Source: Subtercola sp. (GTDB lineage Bacteria > Actinomycetota > Actinomycetes > Actinomycetales > Microbacteriaceae). Taken from it: 64,000 bases of DNA. Under the pieces are notes generated by a model. The model searched no databases and was not told the DNA's origin. It saw nothing but the letters and a program-made list of their open reading frames with translations. This document shows, piece by piece, positions 16,816 to 25,349 of this stretch. The stretch spans positions 62,001-126,000 of the forward strand of contig JAODBC010000093.1 in assembly GCA_025463765.1 (NCBI GenBank), written 5' to 3'. Each line of letters starts with the position of its first letter. Position 1 is the stretch's first letter. The position numbers and the translations under genes are program-made.

Positions 16816-19382
16816 CAGATCACCCCTCGCTCGGCGAGCGCGTCGACGTCGGCCGCAGACAGGTCGAGCAGGTCGGAATACACCTCGTAGTTGTGCTCGC
16901 CGTAGGCAGCAGCCGCTCGGCCGACCGGCCCACCGATGAACTGCGGTGTCTCACTCATCGACACCGACGGCGCGGCCACCGGCCAGCGGCCGAAGTTGGT
17001 CGCCTCGAGCTCGGTGAGCCAGTTCAGGTGGCGCAGCTGCGGGTCGCGTTCGTAGCGATCCTGCGCGGTCTGAGCCACACCGGCCGCGATGCCGATGTCT
17101 TGCAGGCGAGCCATCAGGGCGAACGGCTCCTGCTCGCGAGTCCACGACTCGACGAGTTTCTCGAGTTCGCCGCGGTTCTCCAGCCGGGCATCGTGGGTGC
17201 GAAAGGCGGGGTGTTCGAGCCATTCCGGGTGCCCCGCTTCGCGAGCCAGGCGCGTCCACTCGTCTTCGGTGGCGCAAGTGATCGCGATCCAACGGTCGTA
17301 GCCCTGGGTGCGGAAGATGCCTTCCGGCACGGCCGTCGAATATGGCGAGCGGTTGCCGACCCGCGCGAATTCGCGGCCGTTGACCTCGTAATCGAGAAGC
17401 GGCAGCGCGGTGAGGTAGAGACCGACCTCGCTTTGCGACGCGTCGATGGACTGCCCCTCGCCGGTCATCTCGCGGTGGTAGACCGCCGTGAGAATCGCGA
17501 GCGCGAAGCTGTACGCGCCGTACCAGTCGAGATACGAATACCCCCAGCCGGCCGGCGGAAACGGCTCGGGCAGCCCGCTCATGTGAGAGAGCCCCGAGAA
17601 GGCCTGGGCCACCGGGCCGACCGTTCGGAACCGGCCGTAGACGCCCTTGCTGCCCATTCCCGATTGCTTCGCGTAAATTACCGACGGATTCAGTTCGCTT
17701 AGTACGTCATAGCCGAGCCCCCAGGCTTCCATCACACCCGGCGAGAAGCCTTCGGTGACGATTCCGCACTCCCGCACCATCCGTTTGGCGAGCGCAAGTC
17801 CCTCGGGGTGTTTGACATTCAACGAGATTCCGCGCTTGCCAGGGTTCTTGTTGTTGTACTGCGCACCGACTGGGCCGCCCTGGTCGGCGGGCCAACGTGA
17901 GGGCACGGGGCCGGTCGCTCTCTCGACCGCCTCGCGGCCCCCCTCGGGTGCTCCACCACGACGAGGATCGAGGTTCTTATGCCATTCGACCTTAATGACG
18001 TCGGCGCCGAGTGCCGCGAGAAAGCGCGTCGCTCCGGCCGAGGCGAGCATCCAGGTGAAGTCGAGAACGCGCACGCCTTGGAGAGGAAACGGCTTACCGT
18101 GCGGCGACAGCAACTCTTTCGCACGCGGAATCACAAGAGGCGAGGCAGGGGTGCGCGGCGCTGCCGTCAGCACCGCCTGGCGATCTTCGTCGAGCAGGGG
18201 GGCCCGGCGCCCCGTGACCCACTTCGACCCCTCGGTGACCCACTTGCTGGTCGGGTAACGGAACGATCTGCCGAGTTCAGGATGCTCGACGTCGGTGTAC
18301 GAGCAGCGCTGCAGCCAATGCTCGTCTTGAGCGTTCTCGTGCGGCTTGCGAACTGGCACCCACATCAACCCCGCCTGCTGCGCCTCCCGCCACGGAACGT
18401 CGTCGAACATATAACGCCGCACAGTCTGCTCGACGACATCCATGTTGCTCGCGGCGCCGCCCTCCATGCCGGGCAGCACACGCGAGTCTTGCTCTTTCTC
18501 TTCGCTGCCGTCACTGATATGGCCGCCAATACCCCACGTTTCGAGAAACGGGCCGAGCAGTGCCGCGTTACGGGTCATTGCGAGGTACCACCGGCCGTCT
18601 TTCGAGCTGAAGATCGAGCGATGGCGCGAGACGGTGGGCGCCGAGTGCCGGCAGGTCTGGCGGTGGAACGGTGTACGTAACGCGACCCACGACATCAGAT
18701 CGCCCTCGGTGTTCTTCGCGACGGCCTCATGGATGCCACAGGAGAGGTGCTGTCCGCGCCCCGTGCGGTTGCGCGAGATCGCAGCAGCGATGATGGTGAA
18801 GGCCATTTGCTCCCCCGCGATGGCGTACGAGTGCCCGAGCTGGGGGGCGATGGGCGGCGTCTCATAGCGCATCTTCGGGTCGGGGTCGTACCCGTTGTTC
18901 ATGGTGACCCCGCCGAGAGCCAGGTGCACCAGATCAGACGCTTTGTAGTCTTTCAGCGGCCCGTCTTCGCCGAACGGCGTGATGCGGGCGTAGATGAGCC
19001 GCTCATCTTTCGCCCGGAGGTCGGCGCTGCCGATCGCCTTTCCGTCGAGGTAACCCAGTGCGGTCGAGTCGAGTACGACGTCGGCGTCAGCAGCCAGCTT
19101 CGTGAACTCGGCGACTCCGTCTGCGGTCTCGAGGTCGACCACAATGGAACTCTTACCGCGGTTGTACGCCCAGAAATGCAGCGACTTCTCTGGGTCGACG
19201 ATGTCATCGACGAACGGACCGAAGCGACGGCTGCCTACGCCACCCACCGGTTCGATCTTGATCACTTCGGCGCCGAGACCGGCGAGCACGAGACCGGCAT
19301 ATTCGCCTTGGTGGTCGCCGATCTCGAGCACGCGCAATGGCGCGAGCGAGCCGGGTCGTGCTGCTGAGGGTGAAGAACTCAC
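16815..19382 (-). CDS. Fused double-domain class III CoA-transferase (CaiB/BaiF type), copy 1
   Basis: 855 residues, two CaiB-like halves in tandem (roughly 15-410 and 435-855); single-domain members are about 400. The half starts are LRVLEIGDHQGEYAGLVLAGLGAEVIKIEP and VRVLDFTWMLASAGATRFLAALGADVIKVEW. The catalytic Asp (as in FRC GD) aligns with D in YLDWYGAYSFALA of the C-half, but the N-half has Y there (SYAIAGEQMA). So one active site per chain is expected. GTG 19382 is chosen because TTGGAGAG lies just upstream; TTG 19394 is the ORF-track start. It activates or transfers CoA to a pathway acid; a racemase role is possible. Confidence 0.88.
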   Translation of the reverse strand: MSSSPSAARPGSLAPLRVLEIGDHQGEYAGLVLAGLGAEVIKIEPVGGVGSRRFGPFVDDIVDPEKSLHFWAYNRGKSSIVVDLETADGVAEFTKLAADADVVLDSTALGYLDGKAIGSADLRAKDERLIYARITPFGEDGPLKDYKASDLVHLALGGVTMNNGYDPDPKMRYETPPIAPQLGHSYAIAGEQMAFTIIAAAISRNRTGRGQHLSCGIHEAVAKNTEGDLMSWVALRTPFHRQTCRHSAPTVSRHRSIFSSKDGRWYLAMTRNAALLGPFLETWGIGGHISDGSEEKEQDSRVLPGMEGGAASNMDVVEQTVRRYMFDDVPWREAQQAGLMWVPVRKPHENAQDEHWLQRCSYTDVEHPELGRSFRYPTSKWVTEGSKWVTGRRAPLLDEDRQAVLTAAPRTPASPLVIPRAKELLSPHGKPFPLQGVRVLDFTWMLASAGATRFLAALGADVIKVEWHKNLDPRRGGAPEGGREAVERATGPVPSRWPADQGGPVGAQYNNKNPGKRGISLNVKHPEGLALAKRMVRECGIVTEGFSPGVMEAWGLGYDVLSELNPSVIYAKQSGMGSKGVYGRFRTVGPVAQAFSGLSHMSGLPEPFPPAGWGYSYLDWYGAYSFALAILTAVYHREMTGEGQSIDASQSEVGLYLTALPLLDYEVNGREFARVGNRSPYSTAVPEGIFRTQGYDRWIAITCATEDEWTRLAREAGHPEWLEHPAFRTHDARLENRGELEKLVESWTREQEPFALMARLQDIGIAAGVAQTAQDRYERDPQLRHLNWLTELEATNFGRWPVAAPSVSMSETPQFIGGPVGRAAAAYGEHNYEVYSDLLDLSAADVDALAERGVI

Positions 19383-19406
19383 TTTTCTCTCCAAGAGGTC
19401 GTCAAG

Positions 19407-20258
19407 TCAGGTAGAAGTCGTCGCCGCCGCGTGCGGCCACTCGAGCCAGTCGGCCAAGGCCGAGCCGAGCACCAGGTCGCGTTCGTCGTCGCTGAGTTGC
19501 GGCGTGTGGTTCACGAAGACATCGACGAGCTCGTCGTAGGGCACCGGCAGCCGCGACAAGTCCGAACCCCAGAAGACTCGTTCGGCGCCGAACCACTCGA
19601 CGAGTCGGTAGACCGCCTCGGTGATGCTGGCGAACGGGTACCGCTCGTCGATGAAGCACGGCAAGGCCGACGCTTTCACCGCGATGCCGGGGTGTGCGGC
19701 GAGTGCCTGTAGCGGTGCGATGGCTTCGGCGAGCGAGGCGCCTCGATGCTCGAGAGCAGCGTGATCGACGGTGATCTTGAGCGCCGGAAACTCGACGGCG
19801 AGCGACTCGTACAAATCGTATCTACCGGGCGCATAGATGCTCAGGGGAACACCATACGCTTCGGAGTTGGCGAAGAATCCGCTGGTCGTCGCTCGACGCA
19901 CTGCACCTTCGACATCACCGCGGTTGAGTGACATGCGAATGCCGCGCATCCCCTCGACCGAGCGCCAGTCGACCAGACCGGCGGCGGCTTCGGGGTCGCT
20001 GACATCATGGCGCAGCAGAGCGCCGAAGCGACTCGGGTCTGCGGCGGCCGTCTCAAGAACGTAGTCGTTCCGCGAACCCTCCCAGGTAGGAGCGAGCAGC
20101 AGCGCGCCGGTGACTCCCGCCGACATCATGAGCTCGCGCACTTCAGGAATTTCGAGCGGATCGCGGTGCGGCGTGATCGCATCGGCAGGCCACGGGCGTT
20201 TCGAGGTCGAAGCCTTCCAGACATGAATCTGCGCATCGATGATCGGGGCGACGGTCAC
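19407..20258 (-). CDS. Amidohydrolase-family (TIM-barrel) hydrolase
   Basis: 283 residues from GTG 20258, with AAGGAT upstream. IIDAQIHVWKAS, LKITVDHAAL, IAVKASALP and ERVFWGSDLSRLP are the successive barrel-strand motifs of the amidohydrolase-2 family, which includes 2-pyrone-4,6-dicarboxylate lactonase. The metal-binding HxH is QxH here (QIH), common in the clade. It lies between the Baeyer-Villiger monooxygenase (9 bp) and the CoA-transferase gene, so lactone hydrolysis after Baeyer-Villiger oxidation is a reasonable inference. Confidence 0.82.
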   Translation of the reverse strand: MTVAPIIDAQIHVWKASTSKRPWPADAITPHRDPLEIPEVRELMMSAGVTGALLLAPTWEGSRNDYVLETAAADPSRFGALLRHDVSDPEAAAGLVDWRSVEGMRGIRMSLNRGDVEGAVRRATTSGFFANSEAYGVPLSIYAPGRYDLYESLAVEFPALKITVDHAALEHRGASLAEAIAPLQALAAHPGIAVKASALPCFIDERYPFASITEAVYRLVEWFGAERVFWGSDLSRLPVPYDELVDVFVNHTPQLSDDERDLVLGSALADWLEWPHAAATTST

Positions 20259-20267
20259 ATCGGATCC

Positions 20268-21854
20268 TTAGGCGCCGGAGCCGGAGACGCCATCGGCCTC
20301 GCCGGCGTCGGCAACCGCAGCCGCAGCCGCTGTCGCACCCGCACCGACCGCCGCGGCCCGACCCCGTTCGTTCGATGCGTCGCGCAGCGGGAACGCCTCG
20401 AAGTCATGCAGATCGAGCACGGCATACTGCTCGGCGTGGCGCGCCCTGGTGAACGGAAAGATGATGGGCGTGCCGACCTTCTGGCTGTACCAGTTGTCGC
20501 CCTCGGAGTAGGTCGTACCCGGCAGCGCCTCGCGGATCTCCTGCAAGAACGCGTCGGTCGCCTGCGGTGTCGGCGCATAGGCGGCGCCTGTACGTTGCAT
20601 TTCGCCGATCAGTCTCATCAGATACCCGACCGAGTCGCGCAGGGTGGTCGGAATGGTGATCGAGTTGACCGGCGCGAACGGGCCGCACAGAAGAAAGAAG
20701 TTCGGAAAAAGCGGTACGCCGAGCGATTTGAACGCCACGACACCGCCGGCCCAGGCGTCATTGATGTCGAGACCGTCGGCACCGATGACTTTCATCGGTC
20801 GCATGTAGGCGTGCGCGTCGAAGCCGGTGGCCCAGACGATCACGTCGACCTCGTGGAAGTCACCGTTACTGTCGACAATTCCGTTCGCCTCGATATGGTC
20901 GATTCCAGCGAACACGGGATGCACGTTCTGCTGCTGCACCACCCGGTAGTAGTTCGGGGTCTTCGCGATTCTCTTGACACCCAACGGCTCATGCGGCGTG
21001 AACTTCGCCCGCAACTCCTCGTCGGGAATCTCGTCTTCGAGCATCTTGAGAAAGCGCTGCTTCATCATTTCGCGATCAGGCCCCGGTACCAGCCGCCAGG
21101 TCTCGTTGCCGTCGGTCTTCTCGCGGATGACGGCCATCTTGGCGTCGTACCGCTTGGCGAGCCGAGGAATGCGGAACGTGAGTTTCTCGCGGAGCGTGTA
21201 GCGCGGGTTGTCTTTGACCTGCATCCACTGCGGGTGACGGATGAACTGCGTGACGTCGCGCCCCAAGGTGCCCAGTGCCGAGGTGATCTGCACACCGCTG
21301 GACCCGGTGCCGATGACGGCGTACCGGATGCTCGTGTCTTCGAGATCGATCGTGTTGTCCCACTCCGACGAGTGAAACGATTTTCCTTCGAAGCTGTCAG
21401 CACCCGCGATGCGCGGGATGCTCGGCACCCGAAGAAAGCCGGTGGCGGTGACCACGATGTCGAAGATCTCGACATCGCCGTTGTCGAGCGTGAGCGTCCA
21501 CGCGCCGTCAGTCCAGACCGCGGAAGTCGCTTCGGTGTTGTATCGGATGTGCTTGTTGAGGCCCTGCTGAGCGGCGAAGTTCTGCAGATAGCTGCGCACC
21601 TCGGCGCCGGGAGCGTAACGCTTGCTCCAGTGGTGCCCGCGGGCGAACGGAAATTCATAGTTGCGCGTGAGCACGTCGACGTGCAGCCCCGGGTAGGTGT
21701 TGGCGTCCCACGTTCCGCCGGCGGCGGCGCGCTTCTCGTAGACAGTGAATCGGAGCCCGGCCTGCTGCAGCTGGTAGGCCATGAACAGTCCCGACATGCC
21801 GGCGCCGATCACCGCTGCTCTCAAGGGCTGCTTTGACTCAGGCTGTGACACCAC
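20268..21854 (-). CDS. Baeyer-Villiger monooxygenase 1 (FAD/NADPH)
   Basis: 528 residues. GAGMSGLFMAYQL (FAD), the full Baeyer-Villiger fingerprint FEGKSFHSSEWD (FxGxxxHxxxWD) near residue 160, GTGSSGVQI (NADPH) and WATGFDA are present. An Ala-rich tail of about 35 residues follows the conserved core. GTG 21854 lies after GAGGAG. The enzyme inserts oxygen next to a ketone to give an ester or lactone. It starts an operon with the amidohydrolase, CoA-transferase, thiolase and DUF35 genes. Operator-like site B lies 36 bp upstream. Confidence 0.93.
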   Translation of the reverse strand: MVSQPESKQPLRAAVIGAGMSGLFMAYQLQQAGLRFTVYEKRAAAGGTWDANTYPGLHVDVLTRNYEFPFARGHHWSKRYAPGAEVRSYLQNFAAQQGLNKHIRYNTEATSAVWTDGAWTLTLDNGDVEIFDIVVTATGFLRVPSIPRIAGADSFEGKSFHSSEWDNTIDLEDTSIRYAVIGTGSSGVQITSALGTLGRDVTQFIRHPQWMQVKDNPRYTLREKLTFRIPRLAKRYDAKMAVIREKTDGNETWRLVPGPDREMMKQRFLKMLEDEIPDEELRAKFTPHEPLGVKRIAKTPNYYRVVQQQNVHPVFAGIDHIEANGIVDSNGDFHEVDVIVWATGFDAHAYMRPMKVIGADGLDINDAWAGGVVAFKSLGVPLFPNFFLLCGPFAPVNSITIPTTLRDSVGYLMRLIGEMQRTGAAYAPTPQATDAFLQEIREALPGTTYSEGDNWYSQKVGTPIIFPFTRARHAEQYAVLDLHDFEAFPLRDASNERGRAAAVGAGATAAAAAVADAGEADGVSGSGA

Positions 21855-21889
21855 CGGTCGCTCCTCACCTTCAACATAGTTAAAACTAA

Positions 21890-21906
21890 TTAGAACAACA
21901 TTAGCA
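21890..21906. promoter_or_regulatory. 17-bp operator-like site B
   Basis: TTAGAACAACATTAGCA in the AT-rich region upstream of the Baeyer-Villiger 1 operon. On the minus strand TAATGT is a possible -10. The flanking CTAATTAG is also found upstream of the second Baeyer-Villiger gene (25314-25322). Confidence 0.45.
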
Positions 21907-21927
21907 TGACGCTAACGAGCTGCCCAC

Positions 21928-23427
21928 TCAGATCGACGATCCCCATACGGTGCGACGGTACGATTCCGGATCGATTTCGACGTGCGAATTCAGATCGAGA
22001 CGCTGCACGCGGCGCTCGTCGCCGTACACCGGCCAGCCGGGGTCGCCGGTACTGACGAATTGCACCCACGCGCGATGAACCACATCGGCGAGGTTCTGGG
22101 GCGCATCCGCCCCCCGCAATTCGAGACCCCAGGGGTCGTCGAGCGTGTCGAAGACGAACGGAATCTCGAGCGTGTGGAACGCACCGAGCTCACCGTCGTA
22201 GGTCGACGGGCGCCAGGTGAAGTCGTAGAGATAGCTCTCGGCGCCGGCGGCTCGCCGGGCATCCGCGTACCGTGTTGCCGGCACTCGGCAGAACCAGTCC
22301 GACTGAATGGCGATGAAGAGTTCGGCCGGCGTGGCGCCCGGTCGTTGTTCGCGATAGCTGTTCAGAACGTCGAAGGCGGAGTCTCCGATCAACCGTTCGA
22401 CCGACCGCGTCAGTACGTCGTCGCCCATTCCCGAGAGCCCGAACGGGGCCACGAACAGCCCGTACTCGTCGCCGTTCATGCCGATCACGACGTCGATCTC
22501 TGAGCCGGCGCCCGCCGCAGCCGCGGCCAATGGATGCTCGGGCAGGGTCTCGCCGTCGACCACCGGTTGCACGACCAGCCGTGTGAAGCTGGCGAATCGT
22601 GGGTCACCACCCGCTCCCACCCGCGAGATCGTCGCGTTGGTGGCGGCGTGCAGCGCGTCGATCGGAACGGCGAGCAGCGCGTCGACGGTGAGCGGAACGT
22701 CGAGTTCGGCGGCCACCTCTGCCGCGATGAGGGCAGCTTGTTCTGGCGTGTGCACGTGATGGCCATCGCCGCTCTGCGAGATCGCTCGGCGAAAAAGCCC
22801 GCGGGCGGCCGGCATGGCGAGCAGCGTCAGTACCGACATGGCGCCCGCGGATTCGCCGGCGATCGTGACTCGGCCCGGGTCGCCGCCGAACGCCGTGATG
22901 TTCTGCTGTAACCATTCGAGGGCGGCGATCTGATCGAGCAATCCACGATTGGCCGGAGCGCCCGGAATCGCGAGAAACCCGTCGGCCGCGAGGCGGTAGT
23001 TGATAGTGACGGCCACGACGCCGTCGCGCGCGAAAGCCGTACCGTCGAAGGCACTCGTCGATCCAGCGCCGGTGACGAAACCACCCCCGTGAATGAAGAC
23101 GAAGACAGGCGCCGAGCCGCCCGCATCTGGAGTCCAGATGTTCAAGTTGAGACCGTTCGAACCGGGCCGCACAGGGTCTGGCAGCAATCGGTCGATGACG
23201 GCAGAACGCTGGGGAGGCGCCGAGACGGTCGCACCGTATTCCACAGCATCAACGATTCCGTTATGGGGCTCCGGCAGCCGGGGTGCGGTGAAGCGGTCGA
23301 CACCCGCGGGCGCCGCGGCATACGGAATGCCTTTAAAACAGAGAACGCCACCGGCGCGAGACCCGCGATAGTCTCCCTGCACGGTGGTCACCACTGTCGA
23401 ATGATCGCTCGCAGTCTCATCCACCAC
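21928..23427 (-). CDS. Type-B carboxylesterase
   Basis: 499 residues, usual for the family. GGGFVTGAGS is the oxyanion loop, GESAGAMSVL contains the nucleophilic Ser, and GAFHTLEIPFVFD carries the catalytic His. No signal peptide, so cytoplasmic. GTG 23427 has GGGAGATC upstream. It would hydrolyse the ester produced by a Baeyer-Villiger enzyme. It is transcribed alone and divergently from the acyl-CoA ligase; the intergenic region contains the ATTAT-N6-ATAAT palindrome. Confidence 0.92.
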   Translation of the reverse strand: MVDETASDHSTVVTTVQGDYRGSRAGGVLCFKGIPYAAAPAGVDRFTAPRLPEPHNGIVDAVEYGATVSAPPQRSAVIDRLLPDPVRPGSNGLNLNIWTPDAGGSAPVFVFIHGGGFVTGAGSTSAFDGTAFARDGVVAVTINYRLAADGFLAIPGAPANRGLLDQIAALEWLQQNITAFGGDPGRVTIAGESAGAMSVLTLLAMPAARGLFRRAISQSGDGHHVHTPEQAALIAAEVAAELDVPLTVDALLAVPIDALHAATNATISRVGAGGDPRFASFTRLVVQPVVDGETLPEHPLAAAAAGAGSEIDVVIGMNGDEYGLFVAPFGLSGMGDDVLTRSVERLIGDSAFDVLNSYREQRPGATPAELFIAIQSDWFCRVPATRYADARRAAGAESYLYDFTWRPSTYDGELGAFHTLEIPFVFDTLDDPWGLELRGADAPQNLADVVHRAWVQFVSTGDPGWPVYGDERRVQRLDLNSHVEIDPESYRRTVWGSSI

Positions 23428-23463
23428 GATCTCCCATCGGGCCAGTGCGCTCTAGCCGTGCTG

Positions 23464-23485
23464 CTATTATGTCACAATAATCTTA
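23464..23485. promoter_or_regulatory. AT-rich palindromic element G
   Basis: The core ATTATGTCACAATAAT followed by CTTA is an imperfect inverted repeat ATTAT-N6-ATAAT between the esterase and ligase genes. The same 22-bp block, differing at two central bases, occurs at 33443-33464 between the crotonase and acyl-CoA dehydrogenase genes. It is likely a promoter/operator for divergent transcription. Confidence 0.55.
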
Positions 23486-23550
23486 TTGCGATCATGAGGT
23501 CATCCGCCACGCGGAGCCGGGCATCCACCATCGTCAGGAGAGACCACACG

Positions 23551-25272
23551 GTGAAAATTCTCGACCAAACCCAGAAGCTCGACATACTCACCGCGCCCGG
23601 CGGCGCCTTTCCGCTGCGTGATCTCGAGATCGACGGAGTGACACTCAGCACGTTCGACCGGGATCCATATACGCTGCGCGATGCGTTTATCGCCGCGTCG
23701 ACCTTCGGCGATCGTGCCGCCATCGCGTACGAAGACGAGCGTTGGACGTACGACGAGCTCTGGTCTTCCATCGCCACGCTGGCTCATATTCTGCGCACCG
23801 AACTCGGCATCGGCAAAGGCGACCGGGTCGGCATCGCTATGCGAAACTACCCGGAATACGTGTTCATCTTCGGCGCGACCCAGTTGCTCGGAGCGGTCGC
23901 CGTTCCCTTGAACGCCTGGCTGAAGGGGCCCGAACTCGCAGCCCTGATCGAAGAGGCGCGGCCGGTCGCCCTCTTCGCCGACCAAGAACGTCTCGCAGTT
24001 CTGCGCGACGTCGATCTCGCGGCCGCCGGCACCGATACAGTCGTTGCGGTGCGCGCCACGCAACTGCCCGATAGCGTCGTCGACTACCACGAGCTGGCCT
24101 CTCGGATGCCCGCCAGAACCGACGCGCCAGAAGCCGATGTGACGCCTGACGACCTCTCGACCATTCTGTTCACCTCTGGCACCACGGGAAAGCCGAAAGC
24201 GGCGGCCCACAATCATCGCAACCACTCAGCCTCGCTGCTCAACAAGTACATTCGCGCGGTCGGCGTGGAGGTACCAGACGGAGGCGGGGAGACTATCGTG
24301 ACGCCGCCGCCGGCGTCGTGCAAGCTGGTCACCTTTCCGTTCTTTCACATCGCAGGTATCAACACGATGTACAACACCATCTACTCGGGACAACCGATTG
24401 TGCTGATGTACAAGTGGGATCCCGTGAAGGCCGTGCGCCTGGTCGAGACCGAGAAAGTGAACGAGCTTTCCGGGCCTCCCTTCATCGCCCGCACCTTTCT
24501 CGACGCCGTCGTCGAGTCGGGCGGAGATGTGAGTTCGCTGCGCATCATCGGCATGGGCGGTGCCGCGGCGCCCGCTCACATCATCGAACAGGTACGCACG
24601 GTGCTCGGCCCGACGATCGTGCCGCGCACAGGCTACGGCATGACCGAGACCACCTCGGGAGTGGTCGCCATCTCTGCCGGCGATTTCGAGCAGCGCCCCA
24701 ACAGCGTCGGGCGCACGCTGCCGACTGCAGAGATCGCGATCATCGACGCCCAGGGCATCCACTTAGGCGCAGACGAGGTGGGCGAAGTGATCTTTCGCGG
24801 GCCGCAGGTGATTCAGGGCTATCTCGGTGCCGACAACGCGGGAACCTTCGAAGGCGGCTGGTTCCACACCGGCGACTTGGGCCGGGTCGATGCAGAGGGG
24901 TTCGTCTATCTCGTCGGACGCCTGAAAGACATCGTGATCCGCGGCGGCGAGAACATCAACTGCTCGGAGGTCGAGGTGTGCCTCGAGAGCCACGACGACG
25001 TCGTTGAAGCGGTAGTGCTCGGAGCGCCCCATGCGACGCTCGGCGAAGAACTCGTCGCAGTGGTTCGAACTCGGCAGGGCTCTCCGATCGAGCCGGAAGA
25101 CCTTCGCGCGTTCGTGAAGGAGCACCTCGCGTCGTTCAAGGTACCAGCGCGCATCGCCATCATCGACGGGCCGCTGCCGCGAACGCCGAGCGGCAAGATC
25201 ATCAAGCGCGAGGTCATCCCGGAGCTCGACCTGCAGTGGCTGCTCGAAGCGGCTCCGGAGCCGGCTGTTTAG
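23551..25272 (+). CDS. AMP-forming acyl-CoA synthetase/ligase
   Basis: 573 residues from GTG 23551, with AGGAG upstream; the ORF-track start at 23089 is read-through from the divergent region. ILFTSGTTGKPKAAAHNH is the AMP-binding P-loop, YGMTETTSG the A5 motif, GWFHTGDLGRVDAEGFVYLVGRLKD the A7/A8 motifs, and PSGKIIKRE the catalytic Lys motif. It converts a carboxylic acid of the pathway to its CoA thioester. The substrate is unknown, but the neighbours (esterase and Baeyer-Villiger genes) suggest an acid released from a lactone or ester. Confidence 0.94.
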   Translation: MKILDQTQKLDILTAPGGAFPLRDLEIDGVTLSTFDRDPYTLRDAFIAASTFGDRAAIAYEDERWTYDELWSSIATLAHILRTELGIGKGDRVGIAMRNYPEYVFIFGATQLLGAVAVPLNAWLKGPELAALIEEARPVALFADQERLAVLRDVDLAAAGTDTVVAVRATQLPDSVVDYHELASRMPARTDAPEADVTPDDLSTILFTSGTTGKPKAAAHNHRNHSASLLNKYIRAVGVEVPDGGGETIVTPPPASCKLVTFPFFHIAGINTMYNTIYSGQPIVLMYKWDPVKAVRLVETEKVNELSGPPFIARTFLDAVVESGGDVSSLRIIGMGGAAAPAHIIEQVRTVLGPTIVPRTGYGMTETTSGVVAISAGDFEQRPNSVGRTLPTAEIAIIDAQGIHLGADEVGEVIFRGPQVIQGYLGADNAGTFEGGWFHTGDLGRVDAEGFVYLVGRLKDIVIRGGENINCSEVEVCLESHDDVVEAVVLGAPHATLGEELVAVVRTRQGSPIEPEDLRAFVKEHLASFKVPARIAIIDGPLPRTPSGKIIKREVIPELDLQWLLEAAPEPAV

Positions 25273-25301
25273 TTGATCTCTGCGTACTACATGACATCGA
25301 G

Positions 25302-25318
25302 TCGTAGTACTGTTCTAA
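25302..25318. promoter_or_regulatory. 17-bp operator-like site E
   Basis: On the minus strand TTAGAACAGTACTACGA; this shares TTAGAACA with site B and AACAGTACTA with the site near 47318. It lies 32 bp before the second Baeyer-Villiger start codon. TACTGT on the plus strand is a possible -10. Confidence 0.4.
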
Positions 25319-25349
25319 TTAGCTTTTATTTATGTTTCAGGAGGGGCAG

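Noticed and set aside
23089-23550. N-terminal extension of the acyl-CoA ligase in the ORF track
   Set aside because: It overlaps the divergent esterase and the promoter region; the ligase begins at GTG 23551 after AGGAG.
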